A DNA stretch of 64,000 nt, from NCBI GenBank assembly GCA_038380795.1, contig CM076263.1, forward strand, positions 14,064,709-14,128,708, in the 5' to 3' direction. Position numbers and translations under genes: made by a program. This DNA is from Pyrocephalus nanus. Taxonomy: Eukaryota > Chordata > Aves > Passeriformes > Tyrannidae. The notes beneath the pieces were generated by a model. It saw only the letters and a list, made by a program, of their open reading frames with translations, was not told where the DNA came from and did no database searches. This document shows positions 27,501 through 39,634 of the stretch, in pieces. How positions within the stretch are numbered: position 1 is the first letter of the stretch; every line of letters starts with the position of its first letter.

Positions 27501-30356
27501 TCCTCTGGGGAACCTTTGGTCAGTGGGACATGTAACAGTGGAAGTTATGCACAGATGTGCACTTATTGTATTTACTTTGATGAGTTTGGGATAATGAATG
27601 ACACGACAACTTTAGAAGGATTTTATGTGTGCCACCAAGGGCTTAACTGTGAGTACCCTCAGCACAAGCACAGTCTATTGAATGATGATTCCCAACAACC
27701 ATTTTCAAAATGTAGGTCCGTGGAGACTGAAAACTGGAATAGTTAGATTTTAACCTTTCTATGTCTTTGTTTCTACATGGTCAAATAGGATAGCAGCACT
27801 TCATTTTATGGTCTACTTCTTTAGCTTCTGGGAAACTAAGATGCCAGGCTTCCCTGAGGTTTCTATGTGTTCACATTAATACAAATAAGAAACTTAAAGT
27901 AAGAAACTCAATCCAAATTTTTGGAAGAACCAGATTTTTTAAATTTCAAACACATATTGTTTTCACTCAGAGTGAGGTAGGTGATCAGTTCTTTCACTCT
28001 ACATGAAAGTCATTTAATTCATTAAGAGTTCTGATGGATCTCAAATTCTTCAGCCTGAAGTTTTCTATCTTGAAAGAAGGAATCTAAATCACTTCCTCTA
28101 CAGTCAAAGTTTTCTTGCACTGTCTGTTAAGTTCCCAAAGTTGAGTGCTTACTTACAAAAAATATATCCATTTATCCACTCTTTTTACCTTCTGTATTAT
28201 TTCTTTATCTTCATCTATTTCAATGATGTTGATTGTACCAATAGGCAAAAAATAATTGTTCAGCTGGGGGAAATATTATCAAATTACCTGACTGTTGGCA
28301 TTCCTTCACACAATTTGCACGATCAGCATGATTCTGTTTCGATTTTGATTATACATTCAGAACCTGGGTGAAAGCCTTTGCTTATTTTACCATTTTTCTG
28401 TTTCATGAAAACCTTCTCTAAAGTATGGCTTCATTGAAAGTGACAGAACAGAAAAGCTGAAGAGATGTACATCTGTATAGCAAGACAGCTCACAAGCAAA
28501 TGTTTATCAGCTTTAAACTAAAACAACTATCCCACACAGTGGAGTTGCATGTTGCTGTTGAACAGCTGTTCCAAGAGTGCAGCAGAGGTGACCTACTGAG
28601 CAAGGCTGCAGGCAAACACTGTAAGGTGGCAATATAAACTGCTATCAATAAAGGGCAGGTATAAACTGCTGGGTGATGGCATGTTTTGCCATTTTCAGAG
28701 ATCAAGGACGGCCGGGGGAGGGCTCATGTGGGGCTTGCCTGATGTTTTTCCACCATTTTGCTGTCAAAAACTGCAGATGAAGAACCCACCTCCTAGATGG
28801 AAGTGGCTGTCTAGGTCAAAAGGACAGATAGAAAACCCAAGCATCTTCTGAAAACAGTTACAAGGTGGCTTCAGTCAATATTGAACAAGTTGTCGCCATT
28901 CTTCAGTCTGCATAGCATGTATGTCATTTATTGTGAGGGGATTTGTATACTGCACAGAGTCCAGAATTTGCTATTTGTGCAGATGGTGTGCTCACAGCCA
29001 TGTGCTACCTGATCTCTTGCTAATAACATGCCTAACATGAGATGCAACTTCTGTTGCTGCAACAATGTACATCTCCTTGTTTGCTGTGTTTTGTTACCTG
29101 AAACACTTAGAAGACAATTCTGTTCAGGTTGGAATTATGCTGGTTGGGCATGACTTTTTTTCCTGCAGATCAACTAACTAATCTAGCACAAAACAACCAG
29201 AAATTTAATTATAATCTTACCACTACTTTTACAATCACCTTGCAAGAATTTTTTTTTCCTGACTTGAACATTTTTATGAGTAATTGTAGGACTTCAGTCC
29301 TCTCAAGGGGAAACAAAAGGATCTGACGTCTTCTCTGGTAAATTTGAATGCTATATTTCAAAAGAACTTCAAAACACAACAGCAAGAACAGCAAACCACC
29401 CCAACAAGCAGAAGAAAGGAAAGGAGAAAAGGGGGGTAGGGGATGGAAAACCATGAGAATATCTGTATAGTTTTCTGATTTCTTAAAGACACTGAAATAA
29501 TTTATTAAATAGCTATGAAATGCAGGAAGCTTGCAAAGAATGAGACAACTTTGCAAAAATATCATCTAACTTTAATGTGAAAGTGGAGCTGTCTGCTAAC
29601 AAAATGTACAAGTAAGGATATATGTAACATGACAAAAATGATGTAGTGAAACAAAGGATATTAAGGAAAGTAACAGGGTTTATAGGACTCAGAATAAGAA
29701 TGTGCCTAAATATGTTAGGAAAAAAGAAACCCTTGCAGCGAAACAGGGCCATTATCAAATGGAGATGATGAAAATAATTGGACTTCAAACCAGACTGAGA
29801 CTGTACTGCGATACTTAGTGACTTTGGCTGATGTCTGTTCGTGAATGTGTAACACTTTAATTCTTTCTGCTATCCTTCTCTGTTACTTCTGAGGACTGGC
29901 TTACTAATAGGAAAGTACAAAGGAAGAGGTTAACATGGTTGTGGTAGAAGTTGTAGAAGCAGGAATTATTTAGAGGTTTACTTTCTAGCCCATTTAATTC
30001 TATGTACAAATAAAATATTCTCAGTTCTTAAATGGATTGATGGATATTGAACTGTACCTTTCACTTTCAAAATAAAATCTGTACTTTATCCAAATCTAGT
30101 TTTAAGAGTTTATTTTTGTTTGAGAGGGTCCATAAGTTTTTATCTTCAATTTTGATTTGCTATATAAAGTTTGATTTTTCCAATCTGCAGAAAGAGCAAA
30201 GAAGTATTTCCTGAATTCTATCTAGGTTTAATTTTCTCAGAAGTGTTTTTTCTTTCACCATCAGACTATTCACACTCTAAGTGAAGCTTGTGTAGGTGAA
30301 CTCTTTGTATGTGTTTGCTGGAGATTCACCTCTCTTGAAACCAGAATCTCTCGTTT

Positions 30357-31150
30357 TGTGTAAGCGGTGGTTTGGTTGCAAAACCCTTGCTCATCTGCCC
30401 TCTCACTCCTCATCTTCAAAAGGACTGAGGGGAGAAAGTAGGATGAAAAAACTGGTGGATTGAGATAAAGACAAGGGCCTCACTTAAAGATTACCCTCAT
30501 AAGTAAAACATAATTGACATGTGCAAAATTAATTTGATTTATTGCCAGTTAAAAATAGAGTTAGATGAGAAACAAAGACAAAAACTAAAACATTTTCCCT
30601 CCACCCTTCCCTTTTTCCAAGGTGCAACTCCACTCTCTAATTCCAGATCTTATACACTACCCGTTCCCTAGGTAGCACAGGAAATGGGGAATATAGGGTT
30701 ACAATCTGTACATAACTACCCCTTTCTGCTGCTTCTTCATCCTCATACTTTTTCCCTGCTCCAGAGTGGGGTAACTCACAACAGTCCTTCAAGAAATAAA
30801 CATGGAATTCTCTGGCCACCAGTCTCAGTATCTGCTCTGCTATTTTTCTCTCCATGGGACATCACTTCATGCGTTTTTCCTAGCCAGGGAAATAACTGCT
30901 CCACTGTGGCCTGCTACAACTCTTCCATCTCTTTCTCTGATCTTAGTGTTTACAGATCTGTCCCTTCCTCAAATATTTTTCCTCATTTCTCACTGCCTGT
31001 GCAGTATTTTTTGCTCATTCTTAAGCACGTTTTTCACAAGGTGTGACCAGCCTGGCTGATGGTTCAGTTGTGTCCTGTGGTGGGTCTGTCAGAGGCCTCT
31101 GTGTCTGGCACTGGGCACAACAAACTCTGACACAGAGGCAAACCCATACC
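30357..31150 (-). mobile_element. Degraded endogenous-retrovirus LTR, related to the 35.1-kb LTR
   Basis: Read on the minus strand, this stretch has the order of blocks seen in the LTR at 35,128-36,188: a TTAAG-type TATA-like site near 31,021, a central block with a CTCCATGGG remnant, an AATAAA poly(A) signal (complement at 30,538-30,543), and an end rich in AACCACCG near 30,365. The blocks have drifted: the central repeats are eroded and the terminal inverted repeat is imperfect. Both ends are approximate. No gag, pol or env coding sequence adjoins it. It is probably an old solo LTR, or one end of a provirus whose interior is lost. Confidence 0.6.
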
Positions 31151-34100
31151 AGCATCTCGACACCTACATCCAGTACAATATTCTTGTTATTTTCCCCCAT
31201 CTGAGCTACTCTTAGGATTACAGGATGTGTAGCTGTACTTTGTGCGGAAAAAAAAAAAAAAAAAGTCAAAAGTTTTTGTTGCCATAGTTAGTATTAGTCT
31301 GTGGAACAACTTATGCCAAACTCCTTCTACTACTGGCAACTTTGTTTTCAATGAGAAATTATTTCCATGAATGAAGTCATGGAGGAGGTGATGAACTTCT
31401 CAATGGTTGTACTTGGAAGGGGCATACATTTTGGGAGCATTATTTCAAGGCAGAAAAATATTTGTACTTACCATGATTGTGCAATATTTTTACCTTGGAC
31501 TCTTACAAGGGCCAGGTCACTTAGGGAGATTTGCAAGAATGTCCTTTTCTTTGGGGTAAGGCTACTGCAAGAATGCTGCTTATTTTATAGTCTTCTAGGT
31601 TTTGTTTTCAGCTGAAACTTGGAAAGACTGCTAAAGAAGTGGAAAAATGCTGGCAAACAAATTCTAACTGAACTGCTACATTGCAGCATACTTTATATGC
31701 TTAGATAGCCTTGTCTTAGTTGAGACATTGATTCAGCTCCTGGGGTATGGGCTAATACAGGAACAGTATCACCATTTGCAACCAGGACCCCTTTCTCATC
31801 AGGAGTCTGAAACAGACTGTGGTGAAGCTGGCTGAAGCAGAGGGCTAAGAGCCAGACCATGGCTGCGGGATTGCTTGTGTAAGGACTTTAAATAACTCCT
31901 CTGCTGTTAACTTCCAAAACAAGGTGCATGACAGTTTCTCTTGGAAGGCTCTGGCTCAGTAGCAGTGAGAGAAAATATCCCAGTTGTTTCTTGAAGTGGA
32001 ACAGCAGAGACAGGCATTAGTGTAGCTGTGCAAGTAAGCTACTTTGAGGGAAGAGGGAGCAGCAGGTCTCCTGAGTGATTTATGATGGAGAAATTAAGGC
32101 TATGCAGTAGTATGTAAAGCTTATGCACCAGCTGAGCCAATCAACTGCCTTACACATTCTGGTTGGCATGAAAGACATGGGCTCTTTTTTTACTTCTAGG
32201 GATAAAGGAATAAATGAGTTTTTTTCCTCTTTCAAGCTCTGTCCAACAGCATGGGTTCTAATGGTTGCACATGTTTTAACATCACAGAGAATACGAGCAA
32301 TTGCAGTTCTATCTGTGTACAGTGAGTTGAAGACTGGCCCAGCCTGTCAGGGGCTGTCACTCCATATTCACACTTTTCCCAGGGATTAGGAAAAAAAATG
32401 TGTGACCCTCTGTTCAACATAAATTGTGACGGGACTAGCTAAGATTAACATTTTTTCAAAATTATTTCAAGCTTTTCAGGTTACTCATATCAGCCATAAG
32501 AACAGTTGGTATGTGGTTGCAAGGAGGTGGATATGGAAACTCGTAAGACTAATGGTACAGTACAGAATATGAGGATGTCAGAAGCCATGCATTTTTTCCT
32601 GTCCCACAACAATCATTTTGGAGAGAAGGGAGACAAACAGAGGTTTGCTGCAGCTCTATGCATGGAGAAGGAACAGCCAAGAAAAAAATGATGCAACAAA
32701 CACAACTTCCTGTTTCTCATTCTTTTGGTATGTCCAAATTTTTTACATCAACTGCAGTACTGACAGGTATTTCAGGATCTAGGACTCCAAAATAAGGTGC
32801 TGAAGATCATTCAGACTTTTCCTCAGATAATGTTTCCAAATATGCCTGCTCATTGTGTTACTTCTTATGTCAAGAGATACTCAAATCTTGTGGTATGGCA
32901 TGCTTGAATAGAATAAATAAACTTTTAAAAAGAGAGTATTTTATGGATTCATATTATTTTGAAGAATAACAAACCATTTTTTCCTATGAAGAAAGTACAA
33001 AATGTTTTTTGGGTGGGATTTAGGATGCTTCATGAGTGAGACAGTCTCAAGATTGCATTTTAGAAAAACTAAAATGCTATATTTCTTCTTGCTTGGCCTT
33101 ATAAAATTGTGCAATCTCATGTTGCAATTCACTGACACGTAGGTGTTCAAATACAATACATTCAAGAACTCTTTTAGAGCAGAAGTAAATTCAGATTCAG
33201 AGTGAGAGCAGACTGTAGAAACCCGACATTAAAGAGAGGGAAAGTAAGAATAACACTTTTGCTGGTCTCACAGCAAACCTTTAGAGCACTGACAGTGTTA
33301 CTATGGGATTAAAATATTTCCAAAAAGCCAATGTAGCAAAACACTACAATAAGTTGTGCAAATGCAGCATGTAAGATAACAATAATGGTATTTTTCTGTC
33401 TTCTTTTACTGAAAATATCCTTGAGTCCCCTGAAGACTTGAAAAATATTGTTACCAATGAAAACAGAGCAATTTTGAACACTCAAGAGTATAACTTGCTG
33501 TTTTATTAATTATGTTAAACCAAAACATTAAATTCTCTCAGACTTCAGTTTGAATGGCTCTTGTTCAATCACAGTTCTGATCTGTCTATTAATAATTCAG
33601 GAATCAAAATGTTTTTTGTGTCAGACAAAACTTGCCATAGTAAATGGGGCATAAACAGGTGCATTAAGCCACAGGAACACACACCAGCCAATCAATAAGA
33701 ACACACGCGAAACACAGAAATGTTTCTGTTTTAGAAAGCACATACATTGTGCCTCTGTGCACAATGACATGGGAAAAGATTATGAATCGTTATGTGAGAT
33801 AAAATTACTGTTATACAGTGGTCATTGTCATTGCAACATTTGTCAAATCTGAGCAGCCAGCAAAGCATCTGTTTTAATAAACATGTAACAAACATGTTGA
33901 ATCTTCCCCATCCTAGATAAATTTCATCCTCTTCGTCAATGTACATTGTCAGAGATTTCATGAAGCTAAATAAATTCCTCTTGCTTCTATTAATATATGG
34001 GAAATTCAAGGAATGTGTTGTTTTGCTTTGTGGGGTTTGTTTGTTTATTTTATTTCCTGCACATTCAGTTTGTTTTTAAGTAGAAATAACTTGGTCATCA

Positions 34101-35127
34101 TGCTAGTGTCTACAGAACATATAATGACAGAAGCAAACTATGTTTAAGGTCCTTTTTGTTTTAAATAGGCTCTTATGAGCTTTCCTCAGCCATACACTTT
34201 CCTCATACTGCAAAAAAAAGGCTGATAACCTGCCTGTCTCATCTGAATTATCTTATCCAGGATTGAAATGAGTTCTACTCTTGAGATGAGTTTGCAGGGC
34301 TCTGTCTCTTGGGGTAAGATATAAAAACCACAGATTTATCACTACTCCAACTGATCTGGTTTGGTAATGTAAGCCCAGTAAATAACAGAAAATGAGTGAA
34401 GATGGAGATTGAATTTACACTTTATATATGACATAAAGGGCATTTGTTCGTAGGGAATGTTTAGGTGAACAAGCGAAAGAATATTTGGCAATGGTCCATG
34501 TGTTCACCAGTTTATGCACCCTGCATTCAGTTTCTGCCTCAGGATCATAAGTAGGTGTAGAAACATTCATCTTCCCAGATATACAGGAAAAAATTTTGCA
34601 TACTAGGTCCTTCCTTCCTTCCTACTCCAAAACATACTGCTTCATCTTCTCAAAGTCAGGCTGGTTTTGCTGAGATGCATCAGTTACAAGTAGAATAATA
34701 AAACAGAAAAGGAAACTAAGAAGAGGAATAGATATGCTTACCAAGAATACCCATCACAAAATTGTCCAGCAAGCAAAAATGCCCAATGATGACTTTGAGG
34801 TGTGAGGAAAGGACTTGTCTGTAAAAGCCAACTAAACTTTGCAATTGCATTTTGATTACATTTCATTTGTAAGTTATTTCCTTCTGAGCCTGATGATCTA
34901 ACCCAAGAAATTACTGTGTCATGTTATGATAAAAAAACCCACCAGACATTTTTACCTCTTTCTTTTGTGTTGTTTTAGTCTGTGGAGTTAACAGCCAGTG
35001 AGGATCACCTATTTTTTTTTGTGATTCATATTTTTCTTCAGGGAATGATACTAACTAATTTCAGTTCACATAGAAATTCTTCATAAAGTAACTCCTTTTT
35101 GGCCCATGACCACTCTTTCTTACACCG
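31151..35127. other. Non-coding DNA between two LTRs
   Basis: About 4 kb lies between two LTRs of similar type and the same orientation. I searched it on both strands for reverse-transcriptase, integrase, protease or zinc-knuckle motifs and saw none, and the frames are short. An A run lies at 31,248-31,264. The interval looks like ordinary host DNA rather than a provirus interior. Confidence 0.5.
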
Positions 35128-36188
35128 TGTAGTGGTTTGACCCTGGCCAGATGCCAGGTGTCCACTAAAGCCACTCTCTTACTCCCATCTGCAACTGGAC
35201 AGAGGAGAGAAAAAAAAACAGCTAAAGATTCATGAGTTGAGGTAACAGCTGGGAGGGGTCACTTACTGATTACCTTCACGGGCAAAACAAACTCAAAGAG
35301 GGGATATTACTTAGATTTATTACTAAAAGGATCACAACAAAAGAGTGAGAAGTTAAATAATCTGTAAAACACCTTCCCTTCACCCCTCCTTCTTTTAATG
35401 TTCTCCTTCCTCCATGGTGCAGGGGGACAGGAAATGGGGGTTATGTTCAGTTGTTGTTTGCTGCTGCTCAGGCAAAGGAGTTCTTACACTGTTCTTGTGG
35501 AGTCCTTCCCGTGGGAGACTGTCCTTGATGGACCTCTCTGTCATGAGTCCATCCTACAGGTAACAGTGCCTCCCACACTGCTGTCCCGTGGGTCACTCCT
35601 CCATGGGGTGCAATCCTTCACCAGTGAGCTGTACCAGTGTGGGTCTCCCACAGGGGCCACATGTTCTACCTGAGAAAAACCTGCTCCAGCATGGGTTTCC
35701 CTGTGCACAGGCTGCAAGTCTCCCTCAGGACCCTGCTCCTTCTTGGGCCTCCAGTGGGGTCACAGCCTCCTTCATGCATCCACCTGCTCCATCATGGGCT
35801 CCTCCATGGGCTGCAGGGGGGGTTTCTGCATCCTGATGGTCCTCCATGGGCTGCACCAGGGGCTGCAGAGGAACCTCAGCTCCGGCTCCTGGAGCACCTC
35901 CTGCCCCTCCTTCTGCACTGACCCTGGTGTCTGCCTTGTTGTTGCCATGTTCTCACTCCACTCTTCCCTGGCTGGAATTCTTTCTGCCTCACAACCCTCT
36001 GCTCTTAAATACTTCATTACAGAGCCATTACTATCACCCCTGATCTGGCATTGGCCAGAGATGGGAAGCCCATCCTGGAGTCAGCTGGCATTGGCTCCAC
36101 CCGACAGGGAAAGTTTCTAGCAGCTTCTATTAGAAGCCACCCCTGTAGCCCCTCTACTACCAAAATCCAGCCACAGAAACCCACTACA
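35128..36188 (-). mobile_element. Complete solo LTR of a neoavian-type endogenous retrovirus
   Basis: The element begins TGTAGTGG and ends CCACTACA, a perfect 8-bp terminal inverted repeat with the canonical TG...CA. It is flanked by CACCG (35,123-35,127) and CACTG (36,189-36,193), an imperfect 5-bp target-site duplication. Transcriptional signals lie on the minus strand: TATTTAAG at 36,004-36,011 and AATAAA at 35,316-35,321. U5 therefore runs to 35,128 and ends in GGTCAAACCACTACA. The GC-rich centre carries repeated CCTCCATGGG(C/G)TGCA units. At about 1.06 kb, with no internal region, it is a solo LTR. The 5-bp duplication suggests an ERVL-like (class III) origin. Small open frames inside it are not viral genes. 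Confidence 0.85.
35598..35855. repeat. Degenerate tandem units inside the LTR
   Basis: Copies of a 15-base unit, CCTCCATGGGCTGCA and variants, start at 35,598, 35,801 and 35,841, the last two exactly 40 bases apart. Related CTCCAGCATGGG and CTCCATCATGGG units lie between. They make up the GC-rich middle of the LTR and explain the overlapping Met/Pro/Gly-rich frames in this stretch. Confidence 0.7.
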
Positions 36189-36193
36189 CACTG

Positions 36194-39100
36194 CACTGAG
36201 GGAATGGCTGAAGTGTAGGCCATATGGTTTGCTCTGAGGTATAAAGGGAATATCACATCTTCAAAAGAAGTAGTTAATTTCCTATAGCTGAAATACAAAC
36301 TTTGGTTTCTGCAAGAAAACGTTAAAGAAAGGTGGGAAAAGTTGACTATGCTAACTTTAGAAAGGCTGCCTTTGAGTTTTGTGAGAGGAGTTCTACGGAG
36401 TAACAGGAAATTTTTCACTATGTATGATTTAGCTAAGATGAGGTTTGATAATGATAAACTGTGGTTTGTTTGAGATTTGGGAAAGGTATACTGAAATGTC
36501 CACTAGGCTATTAATAATAATTTCTCCAAGTTCTCGCTACCCTAGATGCTCAAAGTAAATGGAGAAAAATATAAAGCATTACTACCACTAAGAGAGATTT
36601 GCAGTCTAATTTAGGATTAAGTTATGGTGGTAGAAAGTATAAAGCACCATAGCTCCTGCTTCTTCTGAATAACATCTAACAGTGCAGACTTGAAATCACA
36701 CCATTTTCCTCCTCTATGTATTAAATTTTAAGGTATGCAAGACCAGATACTGAAATGTAATCTGGATTACTGTGACACAGATCCAAATTTGGGCCAGCCA
36801 GAAAGGCAGTGGTTTCAAATACATAGGCCATGTATTTATACACACGCTCCCCTCCTTTCAATGAATTTCTTATTCCTGGCTCCTGTTTCACAGAGTGCTT
36901 TAATCTAGATTCTGTCTAATGTGTTATTAAAATTTCCTTTTACTTTTGCCGATCTCCCTTGGCCCTTGCTGCACTAATTCAGCATTTCCTTACAGAGCTA
37001 TTGCTTGCTGGCACTGCTCATTTTGTGCAACTTAGCTTTATTAGAGGTGAACTACAAGTGCTGGAAGGATAGCATTATCAGAAAGATGCTCCTCTTCATC
37101 TCTCCTTCCATTCCCAAGTATACAGCCACTTTCCACCTTAAACCATCTGGCAGATTTATACAGAGATTCCCCTCAATCTGGCCATCAGTTTAGTTAGTGC
37201 AGCCCCCTCCCATCAGAAAATGGCTGAGCTATGCTGCAACACTGGTACAGCTACAGAATGACCGGGAGATCTGAAGCAAAAAACAGATGTCTCAATAAAT
37301 TTCTGTCAAAATGTAATTATCTTGGGAACAGGGAAACAAATGGATGGAGAGGCAGAACCAGATGCATGACTTTAAAATATGCAATGATAATTATAAGGAA
37401 ATTTTGAATAACGAAGTGGAGGAGCCAGTGACTGCAGTAGAGAAAAGTCCTTCTTGACTGTTTGTGATTGTGATTTCAACTGAATCCTGAAACTCAGTTC
37501 TGTTAATGGTGCTCAGAAAAGAAACAGTGAGGTCTGCATTAAAAAAAAAAATTATCCTGAGTGCTTTTTCACAAATAAATCTTTGAAAATATGACAGGCT
37601 ATCTTTCCCCCAGGAATCTGGCCAAGTCACTTCTTCCTTTTCAGCGAATGAAACACGATGAACTGTAGATTTCATATAATAAGTAATGGGAAGAGTTCAT
37701 CTCTCTAAAACATTAGATTAAATAAAACAAGTAGGGAAAATTAATTTACTCGGCCAGTGTGGGGCCATAAGGTCCAAAAATACATATTTCTTAGTGTAGT
37801 TTAAAATTAAATAATTTGATTAAATTTCAAACAGTGATTTTATTTTTTTTTTGTAAAGATCATTCTACAGCTGCATTTTAACAAAATGTTGTGAAGAGTC
37901 AGACCAGTTTGCTAAGCTGCCTTTTAGGCGAATATATACAGCCATTTCTAGCCACTATGAGTAATGTTGCAGAAATTCCTTCCTAGGAGTGCTTAGGTTC
38001 TCCTCATTCTGTGCAAAACCATTGCCATTCCCTGAAGTACAGCAAACTGCAGCTTGGTGTATCCATGGATCACCTTATCAGAAATGCTTGCACCTGGAGT
38101 GCCACATGCAGCTGGGCATGTTCTTCTTTCCAAGGGACTTTCTGGGTCTTTACAATTAGAAAAAGTTTAATAAATCACACCTCTACTGAGGCAAGTTTAG
38201 CTCACTACAGAAATAATTCCTTCTTTATTTCCCTTTTTGTCTCATGTTCATATCTGTCCTGTGAGTGTAAAGGATTCCACTGTTGTTTATCTTAACATGG
38301 AAACAGTAGTTTATGGGAAGTGTTCCCATAGCTTGCAAAGCAGCTGGGATCCATTCTGTGAAGAAGAGTAAAGACTATTCAGGAAATAGTAAAACTTTAC
38401 TCCTGTAGCTGACACCTTGTTTAAACACTGTAGGGTTTGGACACACTCATGGTCAATTTATGACATCAAAAAGAGAAAATATGCAACCCAGTTTCCTTGA
38501 AAAAGGAGTCTGGTTCCTCCCAGATGCCTTCTTTTTGTTGTGCTGCCAGATACAGAGTCAGAAGTTTTGTTCTGTCCACAACAGAAGAAGAGTCTGGGAC
38601 CCCTTATTTAACCTCATCTATTAAAACAGCATTTCTGGTTTTGTTTAATAAATATGATGGCTGAATTATAAAAGACAGCAGCTTAGAAACTTTATTAGCC
38701 TGTTAGTTTTTTCCTCTTTACATGGCCCATTTTATAAATAATAATGGATAGTGTTCTTCCACCCCCCAAAAATCTAGTGTACTTTAGTCTTCAAGGCTGC
38801 TCCTTTAAAGGTAAGGAATATTAACACTTTGACTCACTCTTCTCTAATAAGAAGTATTTATTTCTCTTCCCCCCCACTGTATATTTGCAGTTCTTTCTAA
38901 ATAGACATTCCATGAAAAAAAAGTCAGAAAGAATTAAAGCTAAGTGTGAATCAAATGTAAGTCTACTGAATTTTATTCCCCTGTTAATAGTAGCAGCCCT
39001 AAAAGGCTTACATGAGTGGACACGGTTCAAAGTTAGTTTAGGAAGATAAGTTTTATCCTTTATATGAGACTGAAGCTGAGGATACAATTGAAATTGCAAG

Positions 39101-39467
39101 TTAATAATTTATTTAGGAGACCAAGCCCAACAATTTCAAAGCTAACTTATAGATTAGTTATGCAGCTTACTGATTTTCAGTGGCAATGGACATCTAATTT
39201 TAGCTTTTTACATAGACTCAAAAAAGTCTTTTGAAGATTTAAACATGAACATAAAATTTCCTCAGGTGTAAGAAGTCATGTGAAATCTAAGACACAGGTG
39301 AAAAGAACAAAGATCAAAGTGTGATCTTTAACATACCTGGTTAGTGCTGCCTCACTATAGAGGTACCCAGGTTTTTCCAGAGCAATAATTTTATTGTTCC
39401 AGTGAATGCTTCACATAGTCAAAATACATAAAAAAAGCAAAACTACATTCTGACAATAACAAGTTCT
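36194..39467. other. Non-coding DNA, nothing recognised
   Basis: The stretch is AT-rich with short frames only. I saw no LTR, CR1, tRNA or splice-bounded coding segment. Confidence 0.5.
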
Positions 39468-39634
39468 AGGTTAATTTCTTCACTGAACGGGTGGTCAGGT
39501 AATGGAATAGGCTACCCAGTGAAGTGATGGAATCACTATCCCTGGAAGTGTTCACTTGGGGACATACATGAGCCGTGAACATGGCAGTGCTGTGGACTCA
39601 ATGATATTAGAGGCCTTTTGCATCCCTAATGATT
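39468..39634 (+). mobile_element. CR1 LINE 3'-end fragment, plus strand
   Basis: The segment opens with the block that encodes the CR1 ORF2 C-terminus (TTCTTCACTGAACGGGTGGT, then TGGAATAGGCTACCCAGTG and CCATCCCTGGAAGTGTTCA). It continues through a GGACTCAATGATATTAGAGG block and stops at AATGATTC, close to the normal CR1 3' terminus. The element is severely 5'-truncated, as is usual for CR1, and its middle is diverged. It is the only clear plus-strand CR1 in the window. Confidence 0.8.

Larger units (their letters stand above)
18851..30356. other. Intergenic DNA (first part possibly distal 3' UTR), no gene recognised
   Basis: Reading frames are scattered, short (at most about 125 codons) and lack motifs. 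The first 2.4 kb, up to an AATAAA at about 21,215, could be distal 3' UTR. The rest looks like ordinary non-coding vertebrate DNA with microsatellites at 19,994-20,020 and 24,501-24,539 and a T run at 23,025-23,048. The more GC-rich patches at 22,430-22,700 and 25,540-26,060 were read on both strands and gave no recognisable exon or repeat family. Confidence 0.5.

Noticed and set aside
31151..35127. Possible provirus interior between the two LTRs
   Set aside because: No protease, reverse-transcriptase, integrase or zinc-knuckle motif was seen in any frame, and the two LTRs differ greatly in decay.
35398..36120. Several overlapping Pro/Gly/Met-rich frames
   Set aside because: They lie inside a solo LTR and come from its GC-rich repeated units; they are not viral or host genes.
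36017..36418. Minus-strand frame of 133 codons
   Set aside because: It crosses the LTR boundary at 36,188, mixing host flank and U3 sequence, so it cannot be a conserved protein.
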